In this document: positions 51,859 to 61,935 of the stretch, one piece after another
Layout of the letters: every line of letters begins with the position of its first letter
Position numbering within the stretch: position 1 is the first letter of the stretch
Assembly: GCA_944323935.1 (NCBI GenBank)
Contig: CALUUJ010000010.1
Span: 1 to 64,000, forward strand
Origin: Candidatus Gastranaerophilales bacterium
GTDB lineage: Bacteria; Cyanobacteriota; Vampirovibrionia; Gastranaerophilales; Gastranaerophilaceae
Reading direction: 5' to 3'
Length of the DNA: 64,000 nt
Translations under genes and position numbers: made by a program
The notes under the pieces: generated by a model
The model's database searches: none
The model's input: the letters and a program-made list of their open reading frames with translations, nothing else
Told to the model about the DNA's origin: nothing

Positions 51859-52851
51859 ATGGAAGATTTCTTAAATTTACCAAAAGTATCATTTATAGTA
51901 ATCACACACAATTTTGAAAACTTTGTGTGTGATTGCTTAATGAGTATAAAAAATCAGACTTATAAAAATTATGAAATTATTATTGTTGATGATGTTTCTA
52001 AAGATTCAACAAGAGAAAAAATACAAGAATTTATAAATAGTAATTTAGAACTTTCTGTTAAATTTATACAAAATGAAAATAATATAGGTCAGTTAGCTTC
52101 TTTTCTTGAAGGTTTAAGGCTTGCAACAGGACAATTTATATGTGCTATAGATGGTGATGATATTTTATTCCCAGAGTTCTGTGCTGTTCATATAGAAACA
52201 CATATGAAAGTATCAGTAGCCTTAACAACTTGTCAGCAAGCTGAAATTGATGAAAACAATGTGATTCATACTCTAAGTTCAATAGATAGTCCCAGAAAAA
52301 AGGGAAATAAAATTCAAGTAGAAAATAAATCATATGAAGAATTTTTAGAATACAGACATGCTGAAGGTATCAATAACGAGAACGGAGAAGTCAAAGTTTT
52401 GGATAATGATAAATACAGCTTTGCAACTTGGCATTGGGGACCTACAACTTCAGCAATGATGAGAAAATCTGTATGTGATATGTTATTACTTTTAGAAAAA
52501 ACAAGACAGTTGAAAATAACGGCTGACAAATTTATGTTTTCTTTTTGTCATCTTATAGGGTCGAGTGCGATTATTTATAAAGTCTTATATGCATATAGAA
52601 GGCATTCATCTAATTATTCACTGGCAAATCCTGTTATGGGCAATAAAAAGTATTTAAAGGAAAAGACTCAAAATAATTATTTTAGAAATAATAAAAAAAT
52701 AAGAAGTCAAATGTTTAAATTTATATCTTCTAATAAAGATTATTTTAAAGAAAAATTTAATAAAACAAATTTGATTTTAATATACAAAAGAATATTTTTA
52801 TCATTTGATAAAAGATTTTTTAAGGGACTAATAAAATCATTTTTTATTTAA
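51859..52851 (+). CDS. Glycosyltransferase family 2
   Basis: A 330-aa GT-A enzyme: KVSFIVITHNFENFVCDCLMS, EIIIVDDVSKDSTREKI, and the DxD in FICAIDGDDILFPEFC (near residue 97). A likely base or acceptor region near WHWGPTTSAMM. No membrane segment apart from a hydrophobic, basic C-terminus that could bind the membrane surface. It begins 2 bp after gltX and is probably co-transcribed. The last 8 bp overlap a convergent gene. Confidence 0.88.
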   Translation: MEDFLNLPKVSFIVITHNFENFVCDCLMSIKNQTYKNYEIIIVDDVSKDSTREKIQEFINSNLELSVKFIQNENNIGQLASFLEGLRLATGQFICAIDGDDILFPEFCAVHIETHMKVSVALTTCQQAEIDENNVIHTLSSIDSPRKKGNKIQVENKSYEEFLEYRHAEGINNENGEVKVLDNDKYSFATWHWGPTTSAMMRKSVCDMLLLLEKTRQLKITADKFMFSFCHLIGSSAIIYKVLYAYRRHSSNYSLANPVMGNKKYLKEKTQNNYFRNNKKIRSQMFKFISSNKDYFKEKFNKTNLILIYKRIFLSFDKRFFKGLIKSFFI

Positions 52852-53194
52852 TTGAATCAAAGATTTTTTTGTTTTCTAAAGCTTGTTTTTGAGTCCAAGT
52901 CGAAGTGCAAATAACAGACGCTGGGACTATTTGTTGAATAGGGTATTTCTGAATACAATCCCAAGAAGAATTTATTAATTCTTGTTTATTTGTTTGTTTT
53001 TTTATAGTTTCAACCAGCTTATCTTTTTTTGATTGTTCAATATTCATTTGGTTGATACTTTTGGCTATTTCAGTAAAATAACCATCTAAAAATGCATCAT
53101 AAAACATTTCTTTATCTGTTTCAGTGTAATTAAAAGCAAAAACAGAGTTAAAATTTAATGCAAAGATAAGAATCCAATATTTTATATTCTTCAT
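52844..53194 (-). CDS. Small secreted protein, unknown
   Basis: A 116-aa protein with signal peptide (MKNIKYWILIFALNFNSVFA) and GAGGTGG ribosome site. The mature part is helical with two Cys (SSWDCIQKY and ASVICTSTW) that could form a disulfide in the periplasm. FLDGYFTEIAKSINQ and the two Cys are the best landmarks. No known family. Convergent with the glycosyltransferase gene. Confidence 0.6.
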   Translation of the reverse strand: MKNIKYWILIFALNFNSVFAFNYTETDKEMFYDAFLDGYFTEIAKSINQMNIEQSKKDKLVETIKKQTNKQELINSSWDCIQKYPIQQIVPASVICTSTWTQKQALENKKIFDSIK

Positions 53195-53282
53195 AGTCCA
53201 CCTCTTTGAATTTATTATTAGGAAAATAAAGAGTATTTAAATTACACAAACAGCTAATTTTTTAGATAGTTAAAAATTTTTA

Positions 53283-53291
53283 TGCTACAAT
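53283..53291 (+). promoter_or_regulatory. Extended -10 promoter for PPi-phosphofructokinase
   Basis: TGCTACAAT fits TGnTACAAT. Expected start near 53298; GGAGA lies 5 bp before the ATG at 53329. No good -35 at 17 bp. Confidence 0.5.
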
Positions 53292-53328
53292 TTTTGTGTA
53301 ATTTGGTACAAAAAGAATGGAGAACTAA

Positions 53329-55008
53329 ATGAAAGAACTTTCTTCACTTCAAATTGAAAGATTAAAATACCAACCAAAACTTCCATCATCATTAGCCGGT
53401 GGTATTAATAATCTTGCTATGATTGAAGGCAGCAAAACAGAATGTGTAAAAGATGCAGAACAAATTAAAGAATTATTTGCAAACACATACGGAAAACCTG
53501 TTGTAACTTTCAAAACAACTTCAACAAAAGAAGCATGTGGAAAAAGAAACATTGGTGTAATCCTATCAGGCGGACAAGCTCCCGGCGGACACAATGTAAT
53601 TGCGGGTTTATATGATGCTTTAAAACAATCAAATCCTGAAAGTAAACTATACGGTTTCTTAGGAGGCCCCTCAGGTATTATTGAAGGCGATTATATTGAA
53701 TTTACTCCTGAAAAAATAGATGCATACAGAAATACAGGCGGATTTGATATTATCGGTTCAGGCAGAACAAAATTAGAAACTGAAGAACAATTCCAAAAAG
53801 CTTTAAAAGTTTGTAAAGATTTAGGTATAACAGGCGTTGTAATTATTGGTGGCGACGATTCTAATACCAATGCGGCAATGCTTGCTGAATGGTTTGTTAA
53901 AAATAATGCAGGCATTCAAGTTATCGGATGTCCTAAAACAATTGACGGCGATTTAAAAAATGATCAAATTGAAATTTCTTTTGGTTTTGATACAGCAACA
54001 AAAACATATGCCGAACTAATCGGAAATATTTTAAGAGATGCTAATTCCGCTAAAAAGTATTGGCACTTTATAAAATTAATGGGTAGAAGTGCTACTCACG
54101 TTGGTTTAGAAGTTGCACTTCAAACTCAACCTAATATTACTTTAATTTCTGAAGAAGTTGAAGAAAAGAAAATGTCATTAAAACAAATAGTTGATTATAT
54201 GGCAGATATAGTTGCAAGAAGAGCTGCAATAGGTAAAAATTTCGGTATTGCTTTAATTCCTGAAGGTTTAATTGAATTTATTCCTGAATTTAAAGCAATG
54301 ATTGCAAATTTAAATGATACTTTAGCTGTTCTTGAAAATGATTCAACATATAAAAATGCTGATGAAAATACAAAATTTGAAATTATAAAAGGTAAATTAA
54401 ATTCTGAAGATGCAGCTGTATTTACGTCATTACCTGTAATGATTAAACAACAATTGTTAATGGACAGAGATCCTCATGGTAATGTTCAAGTTTCTAAAAT
54501 TGAAACTGAAAAATTGTTAATAGAAATGGTAAGTGCAAGATTATCAGAAATGAAAAAAGCAGGTGAATTTAACGGTAAATTCTCAGCACAATGTCACTTC
54601 TTCGGTTATGAAGGAAGATGTGCATTCCCTTCTAACTTTGATGCGGATTATTGCTATTCATTAGGTTATAATGCATTTGCTTTAATGAAATTTGGTTTGA
54701 CTGGTTATTTATCATCTGTTAAGAACTTATCAGCTCCTGCATCAGAATGGGTAGCAGGCGGCGTACCATTAACAATGATGATGAATATGGAAAAACGTCA
54801 TGGTCAATTTAAGCCTGTAATTAAGAAAGCATTAGTTGAACTTAATGGACCTGTATTTAAAGTATTGGAAGAAAACAGAGAAAAATGGGCTATGGAAGAT
54901 AAATACATATTCCCAGGTTCAATTCAATACTTTGGACCATCGAGTGTATGTGATATTACAACTGAAACATTAAGACTTGAAAATGCTGCGAAATTAACTG
55001 CTGTATAA
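53329..55008 (+). CDS. pfp: Diphosphate--fructose-6-phosphate 1-phosphotransferase
   Basis: Reversible, PPi-dependent phosphorylation of fructose 6-phosphate in glycolysis. The 559-aa protein belongs to the long PPi-PFK type: [23 protein letters not shown] (near residues 76-98), [18 protein letters not shown] (GGDDS in place of the GGDGS of ATP enzymes, near 168), and [22 protein letters not shown] (catalytic TIDGD, near 205). Asp after GGD and Lys in PKTIDGD are the hallmarks of PPi use. A strong terminator follows. No ATP-PFK is in the window. Confidence 0.95.
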   Translation: MKELSSLQIERLKYQPKLPSSLAGGINNLAMIEGSKTECVKDAEQIKELFANTYGKPVVTFKTTSTKEACGKRNIGVILSGGQAPGGHNVIAGLYDALKQSNPESKLYGFLGGPSGIIEGDYIEFTPEKIDAYRNTGGFDIIGSGRTKLETEEQFQKALKVCKDLGITGVVIIGGDDSNTNAAMLAEWFVKNNAGIQVIGCPKTIDGDLKNDQIEISFGFDTATKTYAELIGNILRDANSAKKYWHFIKLMGRSATHVGLEVALQTQPNITLISEEVEEKKMSLKQIVDYMADIVARRAAIGKNFGIALIPEGLIEFIPEFKAMIANLNDTLAVLENDSTYKNADENTKFEIIKGKLNSEDAAVFTSLPVMIKQQLLMDRDPHGNVQVSKIETEKLLIEMVSARLSEMKKAGEFNGKFSAQCHFFGYEGRCAFPSNFDADYCYSLGYNAFALMKFGLTGYLSSVKNLSAPASEWVAGGVPLTMMMNMEKRHGQFKPVIKKALVELNGPVFKVLEENREKWAMEDKYIFPGSIQYFGPSSVCDITTETLRLENAAKLTAV

Positions 55009-55027
55009 TAAGAGTTAAAGAAAGAGA

Positions 55028-55056
55028 ATACCGCCATTATTATGGCGGTATTTTTT
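55028..55056 (+). terminator. Terminator after PPi-phosphofructokinase
   Basis: ATACCGCCAT (55028-55037), 4-nt loop, ATGGCGGTAT (55042-55051), then T-run. Ten perfect pairs with GC core. Confidence 0.95.
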
Positions 55057-55096
55057 ATGATGACAATAAAAAATTCCCTTGCGTTTTATATAAAAT

Positions 55097-56269
55097 ATGA
55101 AAATAAGTTCTTGTATCTATAATAAATTAATAAAACCAATTAATTTTAATGGTCAAAATTCAGCAAATAAAACTGAATGCAATACCGAGCAACAATCCCA
55201 AAGTGTTTTTGGCGCTTATTATCAGCCGGTTTCGCTATGTAAAAATGCTGATTTGCAAGCTTTTTGGGATGATATAAAGTATGAAAACCCTGAAAAAGAA
55301 TATTTTAATCCTGATAGAGGACCTTATATAGCACCAAATATTGAAGCCATAAGAAAGCTTAGTATACTGGATAATTTATCACTCCGGCAAAAAAAAGAAT
55401 TTGTAGATTTATTTTGTATAGAAACAGGATTTCCTGATTTAGACAAAGTTAAACAAAAAGCTGAAAGCGAGATTGAACAATCTATTCATTCTTTAGCACA
55501 AAGAGAAGATTTTGATGTTAAGTTCATAGGTTATGATAAAAATTCTTCTATCGGCAGAGGTGTTGCAATCCCCGGTAGTGATTGTGATGCTTTATTTATG
55601 ATAATAGATCCTAAAGAACATAAAGAACCTTGGTACCCCGGTGCTATAAGGTGGCAATTTAAAGATTTTGTTAATCAAAGATTATTATGTACGCACGCAT
55701 CAGGACTCCCTGAAGTATTATCAGTTTCTTATATAGAAAAAGGACTAAAGCTTGCTAATGAAGCCTTTCAAAAAGCGGAGTTTTCGTCTGAAGATATAGA
55801 AAGATTTGAAAAGAATTTAGCAGATGACACTAATGATTTTGTTAAATCAGCAGAGTTTAATATAAGATTAGCAAGTTTTATACCCAAAGATGATGATAAA
55901 AGAACTCAGTATTATAAAAGTGCAATGCTGGTTGAACTGATTCGTGACGGAATAGTCAATGAAAATAATTTTTCGCCTGATTTTATGAGAAAAATAAAAA
56001 AATCTCCATTGTTTAGATTCAGTAATCTTATGAAACAAAGGGGCTTAAATAACAAATTAAAAGAAAAACATTTGAAAAGATTGCAATTAATCAAAGATTT
56101 TAAATCAATGAGTCTTGATGAGCAATTTAGCATTGTAAGAGATATTATATATTTCTCTTTTATGCAAAAAAATTATGAGCATAAAGAATATTTTGAAAAT
56201 ATAGATTCCAATAATCAAAATGAAATGGGTAATATAATAGAAATGTATTCTCTTATTTTAAATATTTAA
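55097..56269 (+). CDS. Unknown protein with NFNG motif and nucleotidyltransferase-like core
   Basis: A 390-aa protein beginning MKISSCIYNKLIKPINFNGQ. FIGYDKNSSIGRGVAIPGSD followed by CDALFMIID (near residues 155-185) resembles the Pol-beta-type nucleotidyltransferase core, 'GS...r....SDxDlhvi', with the paired Asp separated by one residue (D-C-D). The rest, about 200 residues, is helical and charged. Nucleotide transfer is inferred from this one motif. The NFNG motif is like those of other unknown proteins here. Its stop abuts the convergent DUF429-like gene. Confidence 0.6.
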   Translation: MKISSCIYNKLIKPINFNGQNSANKTECNTEQQSQSVFGAYYQPVSLCKNADLQAFWDDIKYENPEKEYFNPDRGPYIAPNIEAIRKLSILDNLSLRQKKEFVDLFCIETGFPDLDKVKQKAESEIEQSIHSLAQREDFDVKFIGYDKNSSIGRGVAIPGSDCDALFMIIDPKEHKEPWYPGAIRWQFKDFVNQRLLCTHASGLPEVLSVSYIEKGLKLANEAFQKAEFSSEDIERFEKNLADDTNDFVKSAEFNIRLASFIPKDDDKRTQYYKSAMLVELIRDGIVNENNFSPDFMRKIKKSPLFRFSNLMKQRGLNNKLKEKHLKRLQLIKDFKSMSLDEQFSIVRDIIYFSFMQKNYEHKEYFENIDSNNQNEMGNIIEMYSLILNI

Positions 56270-56902
56270 TCAAATTCCCAATATAGGAAGATTTTCATAC
56301 GTTCCAATTTTTTTATATTCAAACTCTTTATTATCAGTAGCAATCATTTGAGCTAAGAAAGCACCCAAAATTGCCTCTAATTGAGCAACCGGTAACATAT
56401 TAACAGGTAGTTCCCACATATTATATTTGAGTCTTAGGGTATCTTGCAAAGATTTACAATCGATAGGTGTTCTTTCTCTATATGCATAGCAGTTTCCAAA
56501 GAATTTCTTCATATTATCAACATCAAATCTATAGATATCAATACCTTTATCAGATAATTCTTTAAAATATTCACTTCCTCGATTTGAAAATCTTTTTGTC
56601 CAATTGTCACGGTTTATCATTTTTTTATCAAAGTTAACAATATCATAGGTTCTTGAATTATATTTCCATTTTGTACTGAGCATTACTTCATTTTCCGGTA
56701 TTGATACTAAGATAAGAGAATTTTGCTTTCCTGCCCAATTATCAAGAAAATATTTTACATCATTCATAGAAAAAAGCTTATCTAATAATACTACGTGCAA
56801 ATTTTTGTCTAAAACAGCAACTGCAGATTCTGTTGTACTTAACCCACCAAGTGACAATCCTATAAATGAAATCTTTGATTCTTTATCTTTTATAATATCC
56901 AT
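56270..56902 (-). CDS. Possible DUF429-like (RNase H-fold) protein
   Basis: A 210-aa protein. KISFIGLSLGGLSTTESAVAVLDKNL near the N-terminus looks like the first strands of an RNase H-like fold with an acidic residue missing or shifted; SLILVSIPENEVML and a late LEAILGAFLAQMIATDNKE segment fit the DUF429 layout ('GiD....avavl', 'vaiDaP', 'DAl.aAltA'). The match is from pattern only and could be wrong. It is convergent with the nucleotidyltransferase-like gene, stop to stop. Confidence 0.45.
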   Translation of the reverse strand: MDIIKDKESKISFIGLSLGGLSTTESAVAVLDKNLHVVLLDKLFSMNDVKYFLDNWAGKQNSLILVSIPENEVMLSTKWKYNSRTYDIVNFDKKMINRDNWTKRFSNRGSEYFKELSDKGIDIYRFDVDNMKKFFGNCYAYRERTPIDCKSLQDTLRLKYNMWELPVNMLPVAQLEAILGAFLAQMIATDNKEFEYKKIGTYENLPILGI

Positions 56903-56982
56903 AAATCAATTCTATAATTTTATGTTACTATTATAAAGTAAATTATTAGTTTAAACAATTTTGTAAATCGGAGATTATAGTT

Positions 56983-58017
56983 ATGTTCACTGTTGAAAAA
57001 GAAGAGATTTTAAGAGATATAGATAATCTTTCAAAACCTTCTGTTCTGGTTATTGGTGATATGGCTATTGATGAAATGGTATACGGAACTACCGACAGAA
57101 TGAGCAGAGAAGCTCCGGTTTTAATTCTCCGTCATTACAATACAAAAGTTATTCTCGGTGCTGCATCTAATGCCGCACATAATATTTCATCATTAAATGG
57201 CGGAAAAGTCAGTGTTATAGGAACATACGGAAAAGACTATTATGCACCTATATTATTAAAAGCATTTAAAGATGCAAATGTTAATACAGATTATATGGTT
57301 GAAGATGAAACAAGAGCAACTACAGTTAAAACGAGAATTTCAGGTTCTTGTTCTCAGTCCGTAACACAGCAAATTGTAAGAATTGATAGAGAAACAATTG
57401 ATCCACTTTCAAAAGAAGCAGAAGAAAAAGTAATTGCACAAATGGAAAAAGCAATACCACTACATGATGCTGTTATATTATCAGATTATAATATTGGTCT
57501 TTTGACTGAAAATGTTATAAGTAAGGCTATTGAATTATGCCATAAATATAATAAAATCATTGTGGTAGACTCTCAAAAAGATTTGGACAGATTCCAAGGT
57601 GTTACATCAATGACTCCAAATCAACCTGACAGCGAAAAGTTTGTAGGTTTCTTTATTAAAGACCAAACTACATTAAAAAAAGCAGGAGAAGAAATGCTTG
57701 CCAAAACAAATGCTCAATCAGCATTAATAACTCTTGGCGGTGATGGAATGGCATTATTTGAAAAGAACGGAAATTTTGAGAAAATACCTGTTTTCAACAA
57801 AACTGATGTGTTTGATGTAACAGGGGCTGGCGATACCGTAGTTGCAACTTATACACTTGCAATGGCAGCAGGATTAACTAAAAAGGACGCTGCTATTTTA
57901 GGTAATTTAGCCGCAAGTATTGTAATAAGGTATTTTGGCTGTGCTACTACTACAATACCTGTTTTAAAAGAAACTTTAAGAAAAATGGATTTTAACAGCT
58001 GTAAAATTAATGCTTAG
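56983..58017 (+). CDS. PfkB-family heptose-phosphate kinase (HldE/RfaE kinase domain type)
   Basis: A 344-aa kinase matching the HldE N-terminal domain, which makes heptose 1,7-bisphosphate for LPS core. VLVIGDMAIDEMVYGTTDRMSREAPVLILRH (near residues 20-50) is the hallmark, with GAASNAAHNISSLNG next and the catalytic DVTGAGDTVVATYTLA (near 280). The cytidylyltransferase domain that E. coli HldE carries is absent, so a separate HldE2 is expected elsewhere. A cupin-less, compact operon with DUF4330 and O-antigen ligase follows. Confidence 0.88.
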   Translation: MFTVEKEEILRDIDNLSKPSVLVIGDMAIDEMVYGTTDRMSREAPVLILRHYNTKVILGAASNAAHNISSLNGGKVSVIGTYGKDYYAPILLKAFKDANVNTDYMVEDETRATTVKTRISGSCSQSVTQQIVRIDRETIDPLSKEAEEKVIAQMEKAIPLHDAVILSDYNIGLLTENVISKAIELCHKYNKIIVVDSQKDLDRFQGVTSMTPNQPDSEKFVGFFIKDQTTLKKAGEEMLAKTNAQSALITLGGDGMALFEKNGNFEKIPVFNKTDVFDVTGAGDTVVATYTLAMAAGLTKKDAAILGNLAASIVIRYFGCATTTIPVLKETLRKMDFNSCKINA

Positions 58018-58025
58018 GAGGTTTT

Positions 58026-58541
58026 ATGAATATATTAAAAAAACTAAAATTAACTGATTATGTAATAATTGCCGCTATTGTTATATTAATTATAGTTGGG
58101 TCATTTGTTATATTTAAGAAAAAGAATTTTTCAAATCTTCCTATTGAAAAAGAAGTAAAAGTTCAATTTGATGTATTTTTTAGAGGGGTTACAATATCTT
58201 CAACAGAAAGTCCTTTTAAACCCGGTGAAGATGCTTTTATAACAATAAGGAATGTTCCGTATACAAAATTAAAAATTGTTGCAATGGATGGTCGTCCGAG
58301 AATGACTACAATTCCTGCAAATACAAATGAAGGTTTCAGAATTATAGAAGATGTTTCTATGCCTAATTTGTTTGACTTAATCGTTAAACTCGAAGATACA
58401 GCGAAGAAAACTCCTGATGGATTTGTTGTTGGCGGAAATAAACTTAAAATGGGTATTCCTGTTGTCATAGAAGGCGAAAAATACAAATACCAAGGTACTA
58501 TTTCAAATGTATATGAGGTTGAAGAAAATCAAAATAAATAA
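58026..58541 (+). CDS. DUF4330 family membrane-anchored protein
   Basis: A 171-aa protein with one N-terminal membrane helix (TDYVIIAAIVILIIVGSFVIF, residues 11-31) and an extracytoplasmic beta-rich part (VKVQFDVFFRGVTISSTESPFKPGEDAFITIRNVPYTKLKIV). This resembles DUF4330, a family known mostly from cyanobacteria and relatives, of unknown function. AGGAGG precedes the ATG. It overlaps the next gene by 1 bp. Confidence 0.75.
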   Translation: MNILKKLKLTDYVIIAAIVILIIVGSFVIFKKKNFSNLPIEKEVKVQFDVFFRGVTISSTESPFKPGEDAFITIRNVPYTKLKIVAMDGRPRMTTIPANTNEGFRIIEDVSMPNLFDLIVKLEDTAKKTPDGFVVGGNKLKMGIPVVIEGEKYKYQGTISNVYEVEENQNK

Positions 58542-59908
58542 TGAGAATATTAGAATCAGGAATTTTTAATGTCGTAAACAGCATTTTGGCTTTTATCCAA
58601 AGCAGAACAGATAATGTCAGAAAAAACAGCTTTATATTATCTAATATTGATTATTTAATATTGTTTTTCATAATATCAACATTTGTTGTTTCTACTTTTG
58701 CTAATACAGAAATGATAGGTGTTATTTCATTTTTTGTTCCTGCACTTGTTATTTTTAAAACAATAATTACAAAAGGAGAAAAGCTTGAGCTTGAACATTG
58801 TAATTTTTATTTGTTAGTTTACCTTTTGATTTGCTTAATAACAAACTTTACATCTTTAATGCCGTTTCAAAGCCTGTATGGTTTTATGAAAACGCTTATA
58901 TATTTTGCTTTCTATTTTGCTTTATGTCAATTTTTAAAAAATAACAAAAAATATATTCCTATGTTGTTCTTTGTAATTGCTTCATTAATAAGTATCGAAA
59001 GTGTAATAGGACTTATACAAAACACAATAGGAGTAGAAAATATCTCAACTTGGCAAGATACAAGTTATGTTAATCCAGAAGATGTACTATCAAGAGTATA
59101 TGGAACTTTAAAACCATATAATCCCAATTTATTTGGCGGATATTTAATAACAGGAATTGCATCAATTTTAGCTGTAATTAGTTTGTTTGTTGAAAAAAAT
59201 AAAATAAAATTAGCTATAATAGCATGTATTTGCTTATTAATAAGTGCTCTTTGTATATTCTTAACGGGTTGTAGAGGTGCTTATCTTGCTTTATTTACAA
59301 TTATTATTGGTATTGTTATTGCATCATTTCAGATAATTTTCTATGATTTCAATAATGAAAAACTAAAAAAACTATGGAAAACCCTTATTGGATTAGGTTC
59401 TATTGGGGCTGTTTTATTTATGTTCCTTAACCATGGCATATTTAACAGATTAATGTCTATATTTATTCTGAGGGGTGATTCTTCAACATCTTTCAGAATG
59501 AATGTATATAACTCTGCAATTCAAATGTTTCAAGATAACCCTATTTGCGGAATTGGAGTAGGAAATAAAGTTTTTCGTGAAATATACGGTTTATATATGT
59601 TATCCGGTTTTGATGCATTAAGTTGCTATTGTATATATCTTGAAATGGCAGTTGAAAGTGGGATTTTTGCACTCTTGACATATATACTGTTTATAGGTAT
59701 TTTAATATATTCAGCAGTAAAATGTTTTATAAATTCAAAAGATATAATTACCAAAATATTATTGTTTGTTCCATTAATATCAATTTTAGCAGTGATGGTA
59801 CATGGTTTATTTGATACAGTATATTTTAGACCTCAAATACAATATTTGTTTTGGACAATGGCAGCAATATTAACAGTTATGATTAGGAAAGAAGCTACGG
59901 TTAAATAA
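58541..59908 (+). CDS. O-antigen ligase / Wzy-type polymerase family membrane protein
   Basis: A 455-aa protein with about eleven membrane segments. The family's large periplasmic loop contains NVYNSAIQMFQDNPICGIGVGNKVFREIYG (near residues 323-352) with GIG, and an Arg-containing GTLKPYNPNLFGGYLI earlier. Members join O-antigen or other glycans to lipid A core, or polymerise glycan repeats. Which reaction cannot be told from sequence. It is 1 bp overlapped with DUF4330 and directly abuts sucC. Confidence 0.86.
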   Translation: MRILESGIFNVVNSILAFIQSRTDNVRKNSFILSNIDYLILFFIISTFVVSTFANTEMIGVISFFVPALVIFKTIITKGEKLELEHCNFYLLVYLLICLITNFTSLMPFQSLYGFMKTLIYFAFYFALCQFLKNNKKYIPMLFFVIASLISIESVIGLIQNTIGVENISTWQDTSYVNPEDVLSRVYGTLKPYNPNLFGGYLITGIASILAVISLFVEKNKIKLAIIACICLLISALCIFLTGCRGAYLALFTIIIGIVIASFQIIFYDFNNEKLKKLWKTLIGLGSIGAVLFMFLNHGIFNRLMSIFILRGDSSTSFRMNVYNSAIQMFQDNPICGIGVGNKVFREIYGLYMLSGFDALSCYCIYLEMAVESGIFALLTYILFIGILIYSAVKCFINSKDIITKILLFVPLISILAVMVHGLFDTVYFRPQIQYLFWTMAAILTVMIRKEATVK

Positions 59909-61039
59909 ATGAAAATACACGAATACCAAGCAAAAAATTTGTTTAAAGAATATGGAATAAACGTACCGTTTTCTCTATTGTGTGAAAAGCGTGAAGATAT
60001 TGAAAATATAATAAAAAAAGTATCATTACCATGTGTAATAAAAGCGCAAGTACATTCAGGCGCAAGAGGTAAAGCTGGCGGAGTTAAACTTGCAAAAACA
60101 TATGATGAAGCTGTTGTAATTGCTAATAATATTTTAGGTATGGAGTTAAAATCTACACAAGCCGGGCTAAAAAAAGTAAATAAAATTCTAATTGAACAAG
60201 GTGTTGATATTGATAAGGAATTATATTTAAGTTTGACCTTTGATAGAAAAAATGAATGTATTACTTTTATTATTTCTTCTGAAGGCGGAATGGATATTGA
60301 AGAAGTGGCAAAATCTATGCCTGATAAAATATATACTCAACATATAGATATTAACTTCAATCCGTATGAAACCGTATCAAAACTTGGTCTGGACGAAAAT
60401 ATAACAAACAAAATATGTGATATAGTAAAATCGCTATATAAACTTACAATCGAAAAAGATGCTTCTCTTGTAGAAATTAATCCGTTAGTAATAACAAAAC
60501 AAAAAGAAGTTATTGCAATAGATGCCAAAATTAATTTTGATGACAATGCATTATTCAGGCATGAAGATATATTATTGCTAAAAGATGAATCAGAAGAAAA
60601 TCCATATGAATTAGAAGCTCAAAAATACGGGTTAAATTACATTAAATTAGATGGCACTATAGGCTGCATGGTAAATGGTGCAGGGCTTGCAATGGCAACA
60701 ATGGACGTTATTAAACTTGCAGGAAAAGATGCGGCAAATTTCTTAGATGTTGGTGGTGGAGCAAGCAGTGAAAAAATAGAAAAAGCCTTTAAGCTTTTAA
60801 TATCTGATGAAAATTTAGAAGCTGTTTTTATAAACATTTTTGGCGGAATTTTGAGATGTGATTTTCTTGCAGAAGGTGTCAAGAATGCAATAAAAACACT
60901 AAACGTAGAATGTCCTGTAATTGTCAGAATGGAAGGTACAAACAAAGAACAAGGTGCCGAGATATTGAATAATTCAGGATTAAAATTTACAGTAGTAAAC
61001 GATTTAAATGAAGCAATAGAGGTAATAAAAAGAATATAA
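59909..61039 (+). CDS. sucC: Succinate--CoA ligase, beta subunit
   Basis: With SucD interconverts succinyl-CoA and succinate with ATP or GTP. The 376-aa protein begins [17 protein letters not shown], the classic start of SucC, and has the ATP-grasp loop [18 protein letters not shown] (near residue 45) and [17 protein letters not shown] plus [12 protein letters not shown] (near 280-310). The start codon follows the stop of the ligase gene directly. TAATG overlap with sucD. Confidence 0.96.
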   Translation: MKIHEYQAKNLFKEYGINVPFSLLCEKREDIENIIKKVSLPCVIKAQVHSGARGKAGGVKLAKTYDEAVVIANNILGMELKSTQAGLKKVNKILIEQGVDIDKELYLSLTFDRKNECITFIISSEGGMDIEEVAKSMPDKIYTQHIDINFNPYETVSKLGLDENITNKICDIVKSLYKLTIEKDASLVEINPLVITKQKEVIAIDAKINFDDNALFRHEDILLLKDESEENPYELEAQKYGLNYIKLDGTIGCMVNGAGLAMATMDVIKLAGKDAANFLDVGGGASSEKIEKAFKLLISDENLEAVFINIFGGILRCDFLAEGVKNAIKTLNVECPVIVRMEGTNKEQGAEILNNSGLKFTVVNDLNEAIEVIKRI

Positions 61040-61908
61040 TGTCTATTTTTGTTAATAAAAATACAAGGCTGATAGTACAAGGTATTACAGGAAAAGAGGG
61101 TTCCTTTCATGCACAAAGTTGTCAAGAATACGGAACAAACTTAGTAGGCGGAGTAACACCCAAAAAAGGCGGAACGGAAATTCTTGGTGTTCCAGTATTT
61201 AATACTGTAAAAGAAGCTGTTAACGAAGTAAAGCCTAATACAAGTATGATTTTTGTTCCGGCAAGGTTTGCTGCAAATGCTATTATAGAAGCTGCTGAAG
61301 CGGGCATAAAGTTAATTGTATGTATTACGGAAGGTATACCTGTATATGATATGATTAACGCAAAAAAAGCTGTAACTATGAATGGTGCGAGATTGATTGG
61401 TCCAAATTGTCCGGGGATAATATCTCCTGATGAAGCAAAAGTAGGTATAATGCCATCAAAAATCCATAGAAAGGGTAATGTTGGAGTAATATCAAGAAGC
61501 GGTACATTAACATATGAAGCAGTTTACCAATTAACAAAACTGGGAATTGGTCAATCAACTTGTATAGGTATAGGTGGTGACCCGATTATAGGTACAAGTT
61601 TTATTGATGTTCTTGAAGCATTTCAGAAAGATGAACAAACTGATGCCATTTGCATGATAGGAGAAATTGGCGGAAGTGCTGAAGAAGAAGCTGCTGATTA
61701 TATAAAAAATCACGTTACAAAACCTGTTGTAAGTTTTATAGCAGGTCTAAGTGCTCCGGAAGGAAAAAGAATGGGACATGCCGGAGCAATAATATCAGGC
61801 GGAAAAGGAACGGCTTCAAGTAAAATGGAAGCACTAACATCAAGTGGAGTGACTGTTTGTAAAAACCCTGCAGATTTAGGCATTAGTATCCAAAATATAT
61901 TAAAATAA
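61039..61908 (+). CDS. sucD: Succinate--CoA ligase, alpha subunit
   Basis: The 289-aa protein carries [15 protein letters not shown] (CoA-binding, residues 11-25), [20 protein letters not shown] (near 120), and the phosphohistidine loop [20 protein letters not shown] (His near 248). Full length. It overlaps sucC by 1 bp. In an anaerobe the enzyme may serve a branched, partly reductive TCA path; no other TCA gene is in the window. Confidence 0.96.
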   Translation: MSIFVNKNTRLIVQGITGKEGSFHAQSCQEYGTNLVGGVTPKKGGTEILGVPVFNTVKEAVNEVKPNTSMIFVPARFAANAIIEAAEAGIKLIVCITEGIPVYDMINAKKAVTMNGARLIGPNCPGIISPDEAKVGIMPSKIHRKGNVGVISRSGTLTYEAVYQLTKLGIGQSTCIGIGGDPIIGTSFIDVLEAFQKDEQTDAICMIGEIGGSAEEEAADYIKNHVTKPVVSFIAGLSAPEGKRMGHAGAIISGGKGTASSKMEALTSSGVTVCKNPADLGISIQNILK

Positions 61909-61935
61909 ATATTAATATTAAAATAAGGAAAGAAT

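Noticed and set aside
60637..61125. A 162-aa - strand frame across the sucC/sucD junction
   Set aside because: Fully antisense to two strongly conserved genes, no ribosome site and no recognisable domain.
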